A stretch of 64,000 nucleotides of DNA from CAIYOL01 sp964494805 (GCA_964494805.1 CAZBST010000001.1:372001-436000); one strand, 5' to 3'. Counted from the first letter of the stretch, positions 25,179 to 33,344 are shown. The notes: generated by a model from the sequence alone, not told the origin. Made by a program: numbers and translations.

Positions 25179-25924
25179 AAGAAATAATAAAGACTGTGAA
25201 CTTAAACTGCCGCTACGGCGAACTTGCGGTTTTGAAAGACCTGAGCCTGGAAATCTATAGGAACGAGATTTTCGGGATTATCGGGCCAGCCAACAGCGGA
25301 AAGACGACCTTTTTACGGGCGTTAAACCGGCTTAATTTCCTTAATATCTCATATTCGCAGAGTGGCGAAATCTTTTTTGCAAACCAGAACCTCAAAGACA
25401 TAAGCGATAATATTTTGCGAAAGAAAATCGGCATCATTTTCGCGCTGCCCCAGGTGCTGCCAGTAAGTGTTTACAACAATATTGCATACGGCCCCAAAGT
25501 CCACGGCATAACCAAAGGGGACACGGTCGAGCAGATTGTCGAAGAGGCTTTGAAAAAGGCATATCTCTGGGACGAGGTCAAGGATCGCTTAGACACGCCG
25601 GCGGTGAAACTATCCGGCGGACAGCAGCAGCGGCTCTGCATAGCAAGGACGCTTGCCGTTGAGCCGGATGTAATTCTCTATGACGAACACTGCTCTGGGC
25701 TTGACCCCATCTCAACGGCAAAAATTGAAGATGCTATGCAGCAGTTGAAGAAAAACTATACGCAGATACTTGTAACAAATAACACCAAGCAGGCAGCGCG
25801 TGTGAGTGAGCGGTGTGCTTTCTTTTTGATGGGCGAGCTTATCGAACTTGATGAGACCCATAGGCTTTTCACCGAGCCAAAAGATAAACGTACGGACGAT
25901 TATATAACCGGCAGATTTGGTTAA
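25172..25924 (+). CDS. PstB-like ATPase 1, degenerate Q-loop and H-loop
   Basis: A 250-aa ABC ATPase closest to PstB. Walker A is GPANSGKTT (38-46), the signature LSGGQ is intact (147-151), and Walker B has the catalytic Glu (ILYDEHCS, E172). Two catalytic positions are changed: the Q-loop residue is Ala (IIFALPQ, A91) where the sister has VFQ, and the switch His is Asn (VTNNTKQ, N203). The DEP motif is DEH. It should not hydrolyse ATP efficiently at its own Walker site but can supply LSGGQ to the partner. It overlaps pstA by 7 bases and ends two bases before the second ATPase gene. Confidence 0.92.
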   Translation: MVKEIIKTVNLNCRYGELAVLKDLSLEIYRNEIFGIIGPANSGKTTFLRALNRLNFLNISYSQSGEIFFANQNLKDISDNILRKKIGIIFALPQVLPVSVYNNIAYGPKVHGITKGDTVEQIVEEALKKAYLWDEVKDRLDTPAVKLSGGQQQRLCIARTLAVEPDVILYDEHCSGLDPISTAKIEDAMQQLKKNYTQILVTNNTKQAARVSERCAFFLMGELIELDETHRLFTEPKDKRTDDYITGRFG

Positions 25925-25926
25925 TT

Positions 25927-26691
25927 ATGGAATTTGCACCAAAAATAGAAACGGTCGGGCTGAATCTTCACTACGGCGATTTTCTTGCGCTGGAGGACGT
26001 GAATATAAAGATTCCGGCGCAGAATATTACCGCTATAATCGGCCCATCGGGCTGCGGCAAATCCACGCTGCTGCGCTGCTTTAACAAAATGAATGACCTT
26101 ATCGAGAATACCAGGGTCGAAGGCGGTATAATCATTGACGAACAGGACATTCTCAGGCAGGGAACAGACCTGATTTCATTACGAAGAAAAGTCGGAATGG
26201 TTTTTCAAAGACCGAATGTATTTGACCTGTCAATCTATAATAATCTCAGGTTCGGCCTGCGGATTCACCGAATGCTGAATAGAAGGGATGAAGTTATGGA
26301 AGCTATTCAGCAGGGGCTTGAGCACGTCGGCCTCTGGCAGGAGCTTAAAGACAAACTCAGAAAGAACGCCCGCACTCTTACGCTCGAGCAGCAGCAGCGG
26401 CTGTGTATTGCGAGGGTCCTGATTTTAAAGCCGGAGATAATCCTGCTTGATGAGCCGTGTTCTGCGCTGGACCCCGTTTCGACGCTGAAAATCGAGGATT
26501 TACTGCGGGTATTGAAACAGGAATATACGCTGGTAATTGTAACTCATAATATGCAGCAGGCAGCCAGGGTCTCGGATTACACGGGTTTTATGTATCTGGG
26601 GAAACTTATTGAATTTGGAGATACGGGACAGGTTTTTACTGCCCCGAAAGAAGAACTAACTGAAAATTATATAAGCGGTCATTTTGGCTAA
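25927..26691 (+). CDS. pstB: PstB-like ATPase 2, degenerate LSGGQ signature
   Basis: A 254-aa PstB. Walker A GPSGCGKST (39-47), Q-loop Q94 in VFQRPNVFDLSIYNN, Walker B with E176 in ILLDEPCSALDP, and switch His H207 in VTHNMQQAARV are all canonical. The signature, normally LSGGQ, is LTLEQ (151-155), followed by the usual QQRLCIAR. Alone it could not form a normal site. Paired with the preceding ATPase, its Walker side and that protein's LSGGQ form one complete site. It is followed by phoU. Confidence 0.93.
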   Translation: MEFAPKIETVGLNLHYGDFLALEDVNIKIPAQNITAIIGPSGCGKSTLLRCFNKMNDLIENTRVEGGIIIDEQDILRQGTDLISLRRKVGMVFQRPNVFDLSIYNNLRFGLRIHRMLNRRDEVMEAIQQGLEHVGLWQELKDKLRKNARTLTLEQQQRLCIARVLILKPEIILLDEPCSALDPVSTLKIEDLLRVLKQEYTLVIVTHNMQQAARVSDYTGFMYLGKLIEFGDTGQVFTAPKEELTENYISGHFG

Positions 26692-26744
26692 TCTGTCTTC
26701 GTCCCTAAGGGACTACGGCGGACAAGTTTAGGGAGATAATCAAA

Positions 26745-27407
26745 ATGCGAGAAAGTTTCGAAAAACACATTAAAGGGCTTAACGAAAACGTTGTTGCGAT
26801 GTGCGAAATGGTTGCTGCTGCAACCAGCCAGTCCGTCAAGGCGCTTGAGGCCCGCGACGTCAAAGAGGCTGAACAAATTATCAAAGACGATTTGCTCATT
26901 AACAAGAAGCGATGGCAGATTGAGGAGGAGTGCATCAATCTTATCGCCCTGCAGCAGCCGGTCGCCAGTGATTTGCGCGAAATCATAGCAGTCCTGAATG
27001 TTATCACCGAGCTGGAACGTATGGGCGATTATGCCGAGGGGATTGCCAGGATAGTGATTATGCTTGGCAGCGAACCGCTCATCAGGCCGCTTGTTTTCAT
27101 TCCGAAGATGGCTGAAAAGACCGTCGATATGCTGCGAAGAAGTATTCAGGCCTTTGTCAGAAGAGACGCCGATATTGCAAAAGCCATCTGCAATGAAGAT
27201 GATGAAGTGGACAAGCTCTACGACCAGGCATATCATGATCTCTTGATGCGAATGGTTAAAGACCCAACACTTATTTCAAAGGCAACGCCTCTTGTCTGGG
27301 CCGCACACAATCTCGAACGAAGCGCCGACCGGGTCACCAACATCTGCGAACGAACCGTCTTTTTGGCTACCGGCACAATGCCGCAGGTGAATGTGTCACG
27401 ATATTAA
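26745..27407 (+). CDS. phoU: Phosphate transport regulator PhoU
   Basis: A 220-aa all-helical PhoU with two repeats. Metal-cluster motifs are present in both: RMGDYAEGIARI in the first and LERSADRVTNICERTVF in the second (E(R)xxD-type). PhoU links Pst transport status to PhoR and keeps the regulon off when phosphate is ample. It is the last gene of the pst string, preceded by GGGAG. It ends nine bases before the convergent dnaX gene. Confidence 0.95.
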   Translation: MRESFEKHIKGLNENVVAMCEMVAAATSQSVKALEARDVKEAEQIIKDDLLINKKRWQIEEECINLIALQQPVASDLREIIAVLNVITELERMGDYAEGIARIVIMLGSEPLIRPLVFIPKMAEKTVDMLRRSIQAFVRRDADIAKAICNEDDEVDKLYDQAYHDLLMRMVKDPTLISKATPLVWAAHNLERSADRVTNICERTVFLATGTMPQVNVSRY

Positions 27408-27416
27408 GGCATCTGT

Positions 27417-28787
27417 TCAGCCGCCTTGTTGGTTTTCATCGATGCCGGTGATAGTTGCGTCAAGTCCCATCAGGACGGTTTTGACCGCCGGGTCGTTAAT
27501 CAGTTCGGCTCTTTTTTGACCGGTGGTTTTGCTTCGTTTCTCAACACCTGATGTTTGACTCTCGATACTTGATGGTTGTTGTTTGTTGGTAGGTTCGGTT
27601 TGCCTGGCTGCGGCAGGACTGGTTATGCTATGGTCGTTTTTTTTTATGGGGCCGGCCTTCGATTGTGAAAGAAGCTCATCGACATTCAGGAAATGCTCGC
27701 TTAAGGCAAATCGCAGCAGGCAAGCATCTAAAAGCGCCCTGGGTGTGTCGCTGTTTTTGAGTGTCCAGCGCAACCTCTCGAGTGTTGTTATATTGTAAAC
27801 AAGGGCTGCGACATCAAATTTTTCGGCCAACCGGCCGGCCTGTTGCCGTTGTTCAGCGGTCAAAACCAAAAGCTCGCTTTCAGCGCCTGCAGATTTTATC
27901 ACCATTAAATCCCGCATATATTCGATGAGCGAATCAACAAGCTGCACCTCACCTAACCCTGCGTTGATTAAGTCCTCTGTTGCAGCAAGTGTTCCAGCGG
28001 CGTCGCTGTCGCCGATTTTGGCGATGAGATTATAGATTTTTTCACTGTTCGGACAGCCGAGAAACTCCTCAAGCAGAGAGGCATTCAGCGGTTCGACGCC
28101 GGTGCTTATTAATCTATCCAGCAAACTCAGGCCGTCTCTCATCGAGCCGTTCGCCATTTTTGCCAGGGATAAAATTAAATTCTCTTCGTATTTTATTTTT
28201 TCCTGTTCGAGTATGGATTTGAGCTGGCCAGCGATGAGATTGGGATTTATATTGGTAAAATCGAATCTCTGACAGCGGGACTGGATTGTGGGGATGACCT
28301 TGTTCGGCTCTGTGGTTGCGAAAATGAACTTAACGTGACTGGGCGGCTCTTCGAGTATTTTCAGCAGCGCATTAAATGCCGAGGTGCTGAGCATATGCAC
28401 TTCGTCGATAATATAGATTTTAAATCTACACCGTGCAGGCCGATAAATTGCGTTCTCACGCAGTCGGCGGACCTCGTCGACGCTGTTGTTTGAGGCGCCG
28501 TCGATTTCGATGACATCGATATCTTCGCCGAGATTGATTGCGATGCAGCTTTCGCATTTGCAGCACGGCTCTGTGGTGGGGGCCTCGACGGCGAGACAAT
28601 TGAGAGATTTTGCCAGAATCCGCGCCATAGTAGTTTTCCCGACACCGCGGGTGCCTGTAAAAAGATATGCGTGTGCGACTTTGCCGGTTTTTATAGCGTT
28701 TTTGAGTGTCTGAGCGATAGGGTTTTGGCCGATGACGTCATCGAAGGTTTGCGAACGATACTTTCTTGCTAAAACAGTGTAAGCCAT
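27417..28787 (-). CDS. dnaX: DNA polymerase III tau/gamma subunit DnaX
   Basis: A 456-aa clamp-loader ATPase. AAA+ core: Walker A FTGTRGVGKTTMAR, zinc-binding Cys in CLAVEAPTTEPCCKCESC, Walker B IYIIDEVHMLS, sensor 1 FIFATTEPNKV, and SRC arginine finger IQSRCQRFDF. Domain III ends near residue 365. The remaining C-terminus is short (about 90 residues), so a reduced tau tail. Codons 381-384 (ATA AAA AAA AAC) carry an A9 run, and both shifted frames stop within eight codons, compatible with slippage giving a gamma-like form. ATG 28787 follows the SRP RNA gene directly, a conserved arrangement. Confidence 0.95.
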   Translation of the reverse strand: MAYTVLARKYRSQTFDDVIGQNPIAQTLKNAIKTGKVAHAYLFTGTRGVGKTTMARILAKSLNCLAVEAPTTEPCCKCESCIAINLGEDIDVIEIDGASNNSVDEVRRLRENAIYRPARCRFKIYIIDEVHMLSTSAFNALLKILEEPPSHVKFIFATTEPNKVIPTIQSRCQRFDFTNINPNLIAGQLKSILEQEKIKYEENLILSLAKMANGSMRDGLSLLDRLISTGVEPLNASLLEEFLGCPNSEKIYNLIAKIGDSDAAGTLAATEDLINAGLGEVQLVDSLIEYMRDLMVIKSAGAESELLVLTAEQRQQAGRLAEKFDVAALVYNITTLERLRWTLKNSDTPRALLDACLLRFALSEHFLNVDELLSQSKAGPIKKNDHSITSPAAARQTEPTNKQQPSSIESQTSGVEKRSKTTGQKRAELINDPAVKTVLMGLDATITGIDENQQGG

Positions 28788-28797
28788 TTTCAAAAGG

Positions 28798-28896
28798 TGG
28801 CCGGGTTTGCCACGGCACAGCCAAACACACGCTTATGGCTGCTCGGTTCCCCGCCTGACCAGATTCACGGGCTCGGCCTGCATGGGACCCGGCCAA
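28798..28896 (-). ncRNA. ffs: Small bacterial signal recognition particle RNA
   Basis: Read on the minus strand, the conserved domain IV is plain: GGTCAGGCGGGGAACC followed by GAGCAGCCATAAGC, which carries the GGAA-type tetraloop stem and the asymmetric AGCAG loop bound by Ffh. The ends pair as GGCCGGGT with ACCCGGCC to close a long hairpin of about 96 nucleotides. It is directly upstream of dnaX, a common position. Ends are approximate to a few bases. Confidence 0.9.
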
Positions 28897-29007
28897 AAAA
28901 TTTATTATTGACTATTTTCTATTGACTATTTTTAATGTTTTTTCTAATGATAAATAATCAATAGTGGATAATCAATAGTAAACAATCGATTTCCAAAGGG
29001 ATTTATA

Positions 29008-29190
29008 ATGAAAGTCAGAATCGAAGATACCTGTACTTCCTGCGAATTATGTGTGGATACCTGTCCTGAAGTCTTTGAGATGGGGCCGGATATGGCACAG
29101 GTTCTTGTTGATGAGGTTCCACCGGAATTCGAGGAGGCCGTTCAGCAGGCCGCTGATGAGTGTCCATCTGAAGCAATTGTCATCGAGTAG
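29008..29190 (+). CDS. Single-cluster 4Fe-4S ferredoxin
   Basis: A 60-aa ferredoxin. The cluster motif CTSCELCVDTCPEVF supplies three Cys, and DECPSEAI near the C-terminus supplies the fourth. The middle is acidic, as in Desulfovibrio or Thermotoga monocluster ferredoxins. It carries low-potential electrons in the cytoplasm. The upstream 110 bases are AT-rich and contain two copies of ATTGACTATTTT and two of AATCAATAGT. The ribosome binding site AAAGGG precedes the ATG. It ends one base before convergent proC. Confidence 0.93.
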   Translation: MKVRIEDTCTSCELCVDTCPEVFEMGPDMAQVLVDEVPPEFEEAVQQAADECPSEAIVIE

Positions 29191-29191
29191 G

Positions 29192-30001
29192 TCAGCCAGA
29201 AAGCTGCCTGCTTCTGTCGCGGGCTTTTTTGACGGCAGCTTCAATCAGCTGACCAAACCGGCCTTCTGCCAAAACTTTAAGTGCCGCCTCGGTTGTGCCG
29301 CCGGGTGAGGTAACTTTCTGGCGAAGCTGCGCGGGACTTTCACCCCTGCCGTCGGCATCAACCGCAAGCAAAGCAGCTCCTTTGGCAGTCTGCAACACTA
29401 AATCTTTCGCCACATCTTCAGATAGGCCTAGTTTGATTGCCGCTTTTATCATTTCCTCCATCAGCAGAAAATAGTAAGCAGGACCGCTGCCGCTCACAGC
29501 CGTTACAGCATCGATAAGGTCTTCGTTGTCAACGACGACCGCCTGCCCAACTGCTGCAAATATAGCTTTTGCCTTTTCCAGTATCGGTTTTGCTTTGGCG
29601 TTGGCAAATAGTGCGCTGGCACCTTCCCCAATCAATGCAGGAGTATTAGGCATAACGCGGACTATTGCAATGTCGCCGAGTACTGCTGCAATTTTGGCGA
29701 CTTTTATACCCGCTGCGATGGATATAACGAGCATATTAACTCTGATAGCATCTTTTACGCTTTGTAGTGCCTCGGTCATATTCTGGGGCTTGACGCTTAA
29801 AATGAGAATATCGACTTTCCCAGCCAAAGCAGAGTTACTATCTACCTTTTGAACGCCATACTGTTCCGTTAGAAAGTCAAGCCTCTCGGTGCGAATGTCG
29901 CTTATAAAGATATTTTCAGGTTTGTAGAGGCCCGCGCCGATTGTGCCCTTAATCAGGGCTTCAGCCATATTTCCGCTGCCGATAAAGCCGATTGTTCCCA
30001 T
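29192..30001 (-). CDS. proC: Pyrroline-5-carboxylate reductase
   Basis: A 269-aa NAD(P)H-dependent enzyme for the last step of proline synthesis. The Rossmann motif GFIGSGNMAEALIKG is at the N-terminus, with VRVMPNTPALIGEGASAL and the C-terminal dimer and substrate blocks AVSGSGPAYYFLLMEEMI and QKVTSPGGTTEAAL. Length is normal. AAGGA precedes ATG 30001. It is the likely first gene before the TSUP transporter region but reads convergently to the ferredoxin. Confidence 0.96.
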   Translation of the reverse strand: MGTIGFIGSGNMAEALIKGTIGAGLYKPENIFISDIRTERLDFLTEQYGVQKVDSNSALAGKVDILILSVKPQNMTEALQSVKDAIRVNMLVISIAAGIKVAKIAAVLGDIAIVRVMPNTPALIGEGASALFANAKAKPILEKAKAIFAAVGQAVVVDNEDLIDAVTAVSGSGPAYYFLLMEEMIKAAIKLGLSEDVAKDLVLQTAKGAALLAVDADGRGESPAQLRQKVTSPGGTTEAALKVLAEGRFGQLIEAAVKKARDRSRQLSG

Positions 30002-30018
30002 AATATTTTCCTTCTTAA

Positions 30019-30741
30019 TTAAGTTGGTAATAAAAGTAATTTAACTGCGACTAAAAAAAGAAAAACAGCAACAACGGTTCGAAAATACTTTTGCGGAATT
30101 CTGTCCACAATAAGTTTAGCTGTTTTTGCCCCTGCGAATGACGCCGGGATAAATATCAGCATTCCCCACAAAAGTAATTTTTCCAGTCGCACCCCCTGCA
30201 ATAGATAAGTTGTCAGCCGTGTCGCGTCTATAACAAGAGCAATAGCGCCTCCGGTTGCGATATAAACTGGCTTAGGTAAATCGAAGGCCGAGAGAAAAAG
30301 GCTGCGGACAGCCCCTCCCATACCGAAAACACCGGCTAAAAAGCCCGAACCTGCTCCTCCGCTAACGGCCGATAGATTGCTGCTTTTAACCTTGAACGAA
30401 GGATTGGCAAAAAGATAAATCACATAAATAACGATAAACGCCGCCAGAATTCGCGAGAGAATACTTGCTGATACCGCGAAAACAAGCGTCGCCCCCAGCA
30501 CGCTTGCTGCAATTCCGGGAATGCCGAAGGTTAAAATGAGACGCCAGCGGATGCCGTGTTTGAAAAGAAGAACTTTCCATATATTGCCGACGCAGTGTAT
30601 AATCCCGACAAATAGAAGTGTCTGTGACAGTGGATAAAAAAGTAAAACAACAGGTATCATAACTGTTGATATGCCGAAACCTGTTGTTGTGCCGATGGCG
30701 CTGGCGATAAATGTCAGAATCGAGAGAAAAATAATCTCCAT
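30019..30741 (-). CDS. TSUP-family transporter (TauE/SafE-like)
   Basis: A 240-aa integral membrane protein with about seven helices. It has the TSUP duplicated pattern: SAIGTTTGFGISTVMIPVVLLFYP in the first half and GAGSGFLAGVFGMGGAVRS in the second. Such proteins export or import sulfite, sulfoacetate or related anions. Its stop is 17 bases upstream of proC on the same strand, so the two may be cotranscribed. Substrate cannot be assigned. Confidence 0.88.
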   Translation of the reverse strand: MEIIFLSILTFIASAIGTTTGFGISTVMIPVVLLFYPLSQTLLFVGIIHCVGNIWKVLLFKHGIRWRLILTFGIPGIAASVLGATLVFAVSASILSRILAAFIVIYVIYLFANPSFKVKSSNLSAVSGGAGSGFLAGVFGMGGAVRSLFLSAFDLPKPVYIATGGAIALVIDATRLTTYLLQGVRLEKLLLWGMLIFIPASFAGAKTAKLIVDRIPQKYFRTVVAVFLFLVAVKLLLLPT

Positions 30742-30803
30742 ACATCACCTGTTTTTACAATTTTCTTCGGCGGTAAGTATATAATTAATAAGGAGTATAA
30801 ACA

Positions 30804-31304
30804 ATGCAAAAGAAGACTGATTTCGAAAAGGCAATTAAAACCAAATATCCTGAGCAGGTGGTAATCGCCGTCGCCAAAGACAAAACCGGCCGGGCAAATC
30901 CTGTTACGCTGGGCTGGTCAATGATAGCTTCCGGCTCCCCGCCGATGATGGCAATCGGCGTTTATAAAGACCATTACAGCGTCAAATGTATCCGCCATTC
31001 GAAGTGCTTTACAGTTGCTTATCCCTCATCCGATATGGCCAAAGCTGCCCTTTTCTTCGGCTCGCACTCAGGCAGGAAAATAGATAAGTTCGCGGAATTT
31101 CCTTGTAAGACGACCCCCGCCAAAAAGATTGATTCGGTTCTGCTGGCCGATGCCGTCGCCAATTTCGAATGTCGATTAGTTAAGCAGGTTCCTACCGGCG
31201 ACCACATAACCTTCGTCGGCCGCATCGTTACCTCGCACGTAAACACCAAACGCAAAAAACGGCTTTACTCCCTCGCCCCCGGCCACAAACTCGGCCCCGT
31301 ATAA
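30804..31304 (+). CDS. Flavin reductase-family (flavoredoxin-like) protein
   Basis: A 166-aa FMN-binding split-barrel protein. Motifs include ANPVTLGWSMIASGSPPMMAIGVYK near the N-terminus, HSKCFTVAYPS, and the C-terminal FECRLVKQVPTGDHITFVGRIV. The family includes flavoredoxins and flavin reductases, used in redox reactions of anaerobes. The promoter region has TATATAATT and AAGGAG before the ATG. A terminator lies about 70 bases beyond the stop. Confidence 0.88.
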   Translation: MQKKTDFEKAIKTKYPEQVVIAVAKDKTGRANPVTLGWSMIASGSPPMMAIGVYKDHYSVKCIRHSKCFTVAYPSSDMAKAALFFGSHSGRKIDKFAEFPCKTTPAKKIDSVLLADAVANFECRLVKQVPTGDHITFVGRIVTSHVNTKRKKRLYSLAPGHKLGPV

Positions 31305-31376
31305 GTCTTGTTTAGCCCTGCCGCTTGCGACAGGGGTCATTGTGCATGAGGAACAGCAATCTCAAAACCGTTTAGC

Positions 31377-31406
31377 CCCGAAGTCCGCTTCGGGATTCGT
31401 TTTTTT
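31377..31406 (+). terminator. Intrinsic terminator after the flavin reductase gene
   Basis: Perfect 7-bp stem CCCGAAG / CTTCGGG (31377-31383 and 31388-31394) with loop TCCG, then ATTCG and a run of seven T. A second weaker hairpin (CCCTG / CAGGG) lies about 50 bases upstream in a similar sequence context. Confidence 0.7.
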
Positions 31407-31471
31407 ACATTTTCTTAAAATCGCCACACCCGAGCCAAGAAGAAAAAGCGCATTTTGTCGGGACATACGAA

Positions 31472-31753
31472 TTACTGATTGGGGTCTTTGCCTTTGCTTT
31501 TAGGTGTCTTTTTAAGTTCAAAGTGAGGTTTGTTGTTTGTACCCTCATAGATGTTGTAGCTGATACCATCTTGAAAACCTCCTCTTAACCATAATTCAGA
31601 AGTTTTGGAATCGAGCACATAAACCCCGCCTCCATTTGCCACTTGACATAACATATACCTGCCATTATTCCGCCTGGCGTATAATAAAAGACAAAGAATT
31701 AACAGTAATAGAATCACCAACTCCTTAAAGTGTTTTTCGATAAAAGCTGTCAT
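31472..31753 (-). CDS. Small membrane-anchored protein (hypothetical)
   Basis: A 93-aa protein with one N-terminal membrane helix (LVILLLLILCLLLYA) followed by a soluble tail rich in Gly/Tyr (YVLDSKTSELWLRGGFQDGISYNIYEG) and a Lys-rich end. No family was recognised. The gene stands alone in a stretch of orphan genes. The ATG is in good context for the membrane segment. Moderately sure that it is coding. Confidence 0.55.
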   Translation of the reverse strand: MTAFIEKHFKELVILLLLILCLLLYARRNNGRYMLCQVANGGGVYVLDSKTSELWLRGGFQDGISYNIYEGTNNKPHFELKKTPKSKGKDPNQ

Positions 31754-31917
31754 GTTATTTACCCCTTGAAAAAAGAACTTTTACTTTCGTAATCCCTCTG
31801 AAAAATGCCGTCCGAGATTCTATGTTTTCTGTTAAAGACAAGCAAGAAAAAACGTGGTAGAATAGCTTAAACTTTGAGAACAATCGGGATGACCAACCCG
31901 AAAGAAACAGGTAAAAA

Positions 31918-32685
31918 ATGACACTTCTCGAAATAGTAAACAGTGTTGACAGTCTCATATTGGACAAGGCTGTACTGGCATGTTTCAGGAATTATATCAA
32001 TAAGCTTTGCAAAATGGCCGAGAGCTACGGTCGCGCACAGCAACCTTATTCAAGAAGACTTGAAAATTTAGAAAAGTCGATAGATAAAGGAAAATTCATT
32101 ATCCCACAAGGGATGTGGCGTAAGCAACCCGATGGTTCTTTTCGAGGACCTCCGTTGGTCGAATTGTGCCCTCCACCAAAAGAATATGTTAAGATGAATT
32201 ATTGGGATAACGACTTTATAAATGTTCCACTGGGTACTATATACCGACCTGTGGAACCTGTTAATCCTCTGCTCTGGTTTGGACTTTCTGGTGATGCAAG
32301 TTTGCAACGCAAACCTTCTGAAGGTGAACGGTTAATGTGCGATTATGTACGGCTGGCTATTATTCATGACTACGAACTGCGATACTCAGGAACACCAACT
32401 GACATTTATATAATCTCTGATAAGTATAAAGGAAAATGGTTTGAGAGAGATGGATTTTGTAGAGATTTTTGGAAACACTATCGCAACAACAGTGAGAAAA
32501 TATCGCATCTTGAGCGTGCTCTTAAGCATGTTCAAAGCGACAAGGCGAAGGAAACAAAAGCAGAAACTGAGCAAAATGCTACTTCTGCGAAATGCGGGAG
32601 GATAAAAGCTTTTTTCTGGAAATTATATGAGACAACGGTAAAAGCTTTTTTTGATTCGTTGCTGGGGAAATCGTTGCCTAAGTGA
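31918..32685 (+). CDS. Hypothetical protein with C-terminal basic tail
   Basis: A 255-aa protein without signal peptide or recognised domain. The central part has conserved-looking aromatic and Pro residues (GMWRKQPDGSFRGPPLVELCPPPKEYV, NPLLWFGLSGDASL). The C-terminus is a Lys/Glu-rich linker followed by an amphipathic segment (FFWKLYETTVKAFFDSLLGKSLPK). It is flanked by small orphan genes and, downstream, by the repeat-rich gap. Function is unknown; the open frame of normal codon usage supports a real gene. Confidence 0.55.
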   Translation: MTLLEIVNSVDSLILDKAVLACFRNYINKLCKMAESYGRAQQPYSRRLENLEKSIDKGKFIIPQGMWRKQPDGSFRGPPLVELCPPPKEYVKMNYWDNDFINVPLGTIYRPVEPVNPLLWFGLSGDASLQRKPSEGERLMCDYVRLAIIHDYELRYSGTPTDIYIISDKYKGKWFERDGFCRDFWKHYRNNSEKISHLERALKHVQSDKAKETKAETEQNATSAKCGRIKAFFWKLYETTVKAFFDSLLGKSLPK

Positions 32686-33315
32686 AAATTTTTGCTGTTG
32701 CTGCCTTCTGCTCGGATACCTATTTTTCGTATGCCTTCGGCATACCTACTGTATGTTTCCTCGTTGCGGCCTCCGGCAGCACCAGCAACTTAGGTAAAAA
32801 TCCCCGCGGTGCTTGAGTGGAATCAATCAAAAGCGTAGCTACCTGCACACCCAAAACGGATTTTTTGAAAAAATTTTTACTCTTTTAGCCATAACGACTT
32901 AGCCAAAACCGCACCCTCAAAAACCCCAAAATTTTCACATCAAACGCGCAAGTCCCTCCCATTATAGAGACAGCGATAGTCTGTCTTGTCTCGCCATAGC
33001 CTTGGCGACGGCGGATCTTGAAAGGAATTACTAATGGACGGTTAACAGTAACCACTTAATATTTGTTTACAATTTACCTCTTTGTTTTCTCTGTGGCTTA
33101 AGTAACGGACACGGAGATTGTCTGTTTATAGGGGAAATTTCAATCAAAATGAACAAAAATATGTCAAACGAACCCAATTTAGGACAAAGTCAAATTGTTT
33201 ATAACCGTAATGTTAACAAGAAATTATAACGGAAAATGCAAATTGGACACTTGGTCAAAACGAACCCAATCAAACCCAATTTCAAATCGGAAGGCAAAAG
33301 TGAAAAAATGGAACG
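32686..33315. repeat. Repeat-rich intergenic region (two dispersed repeat elements)
   Basis: No convincing gene. At 32690-32790 a folded block runs from TTGCTGCC to GGCAGCACCAGCAA with an internal hairpin TATGCC/GGCATA. At 32801-32951 lies a copy, inverted relative to 53375-53518, of a roughly 150-base element containing TTTTGGCTAAGTCGTTATG (as reverse complement), a TTTTTTCAAAAAA core and CGCTTTTGATTGATT. At about 33150-33300 is a second element with AACCCAATCAAACCCAAT, related to 53040-53110 (inverted). The last part runs into the ECF sigma promoter. The open frame reading through it into the sigma gene is an artefact of this repeat. Confidence 0.75.
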
Positions 33316-33344
33316 TTTATCGCAGCTCGTCCGACTTCTATAAT
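33316..33344 (+). promoter_or_regulatory. Promoter of the ECF sigma gene
   Basis: Perfect TATAAT (33339-33344) with only 6 bases (AGAACT) before ATG 33351. A weak -35 (TTTATC, 33316-33321) is 17 bases upstream. No ribosome binding site is visible, so a leaderless mRNA is likely. Confidence 0.6.
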
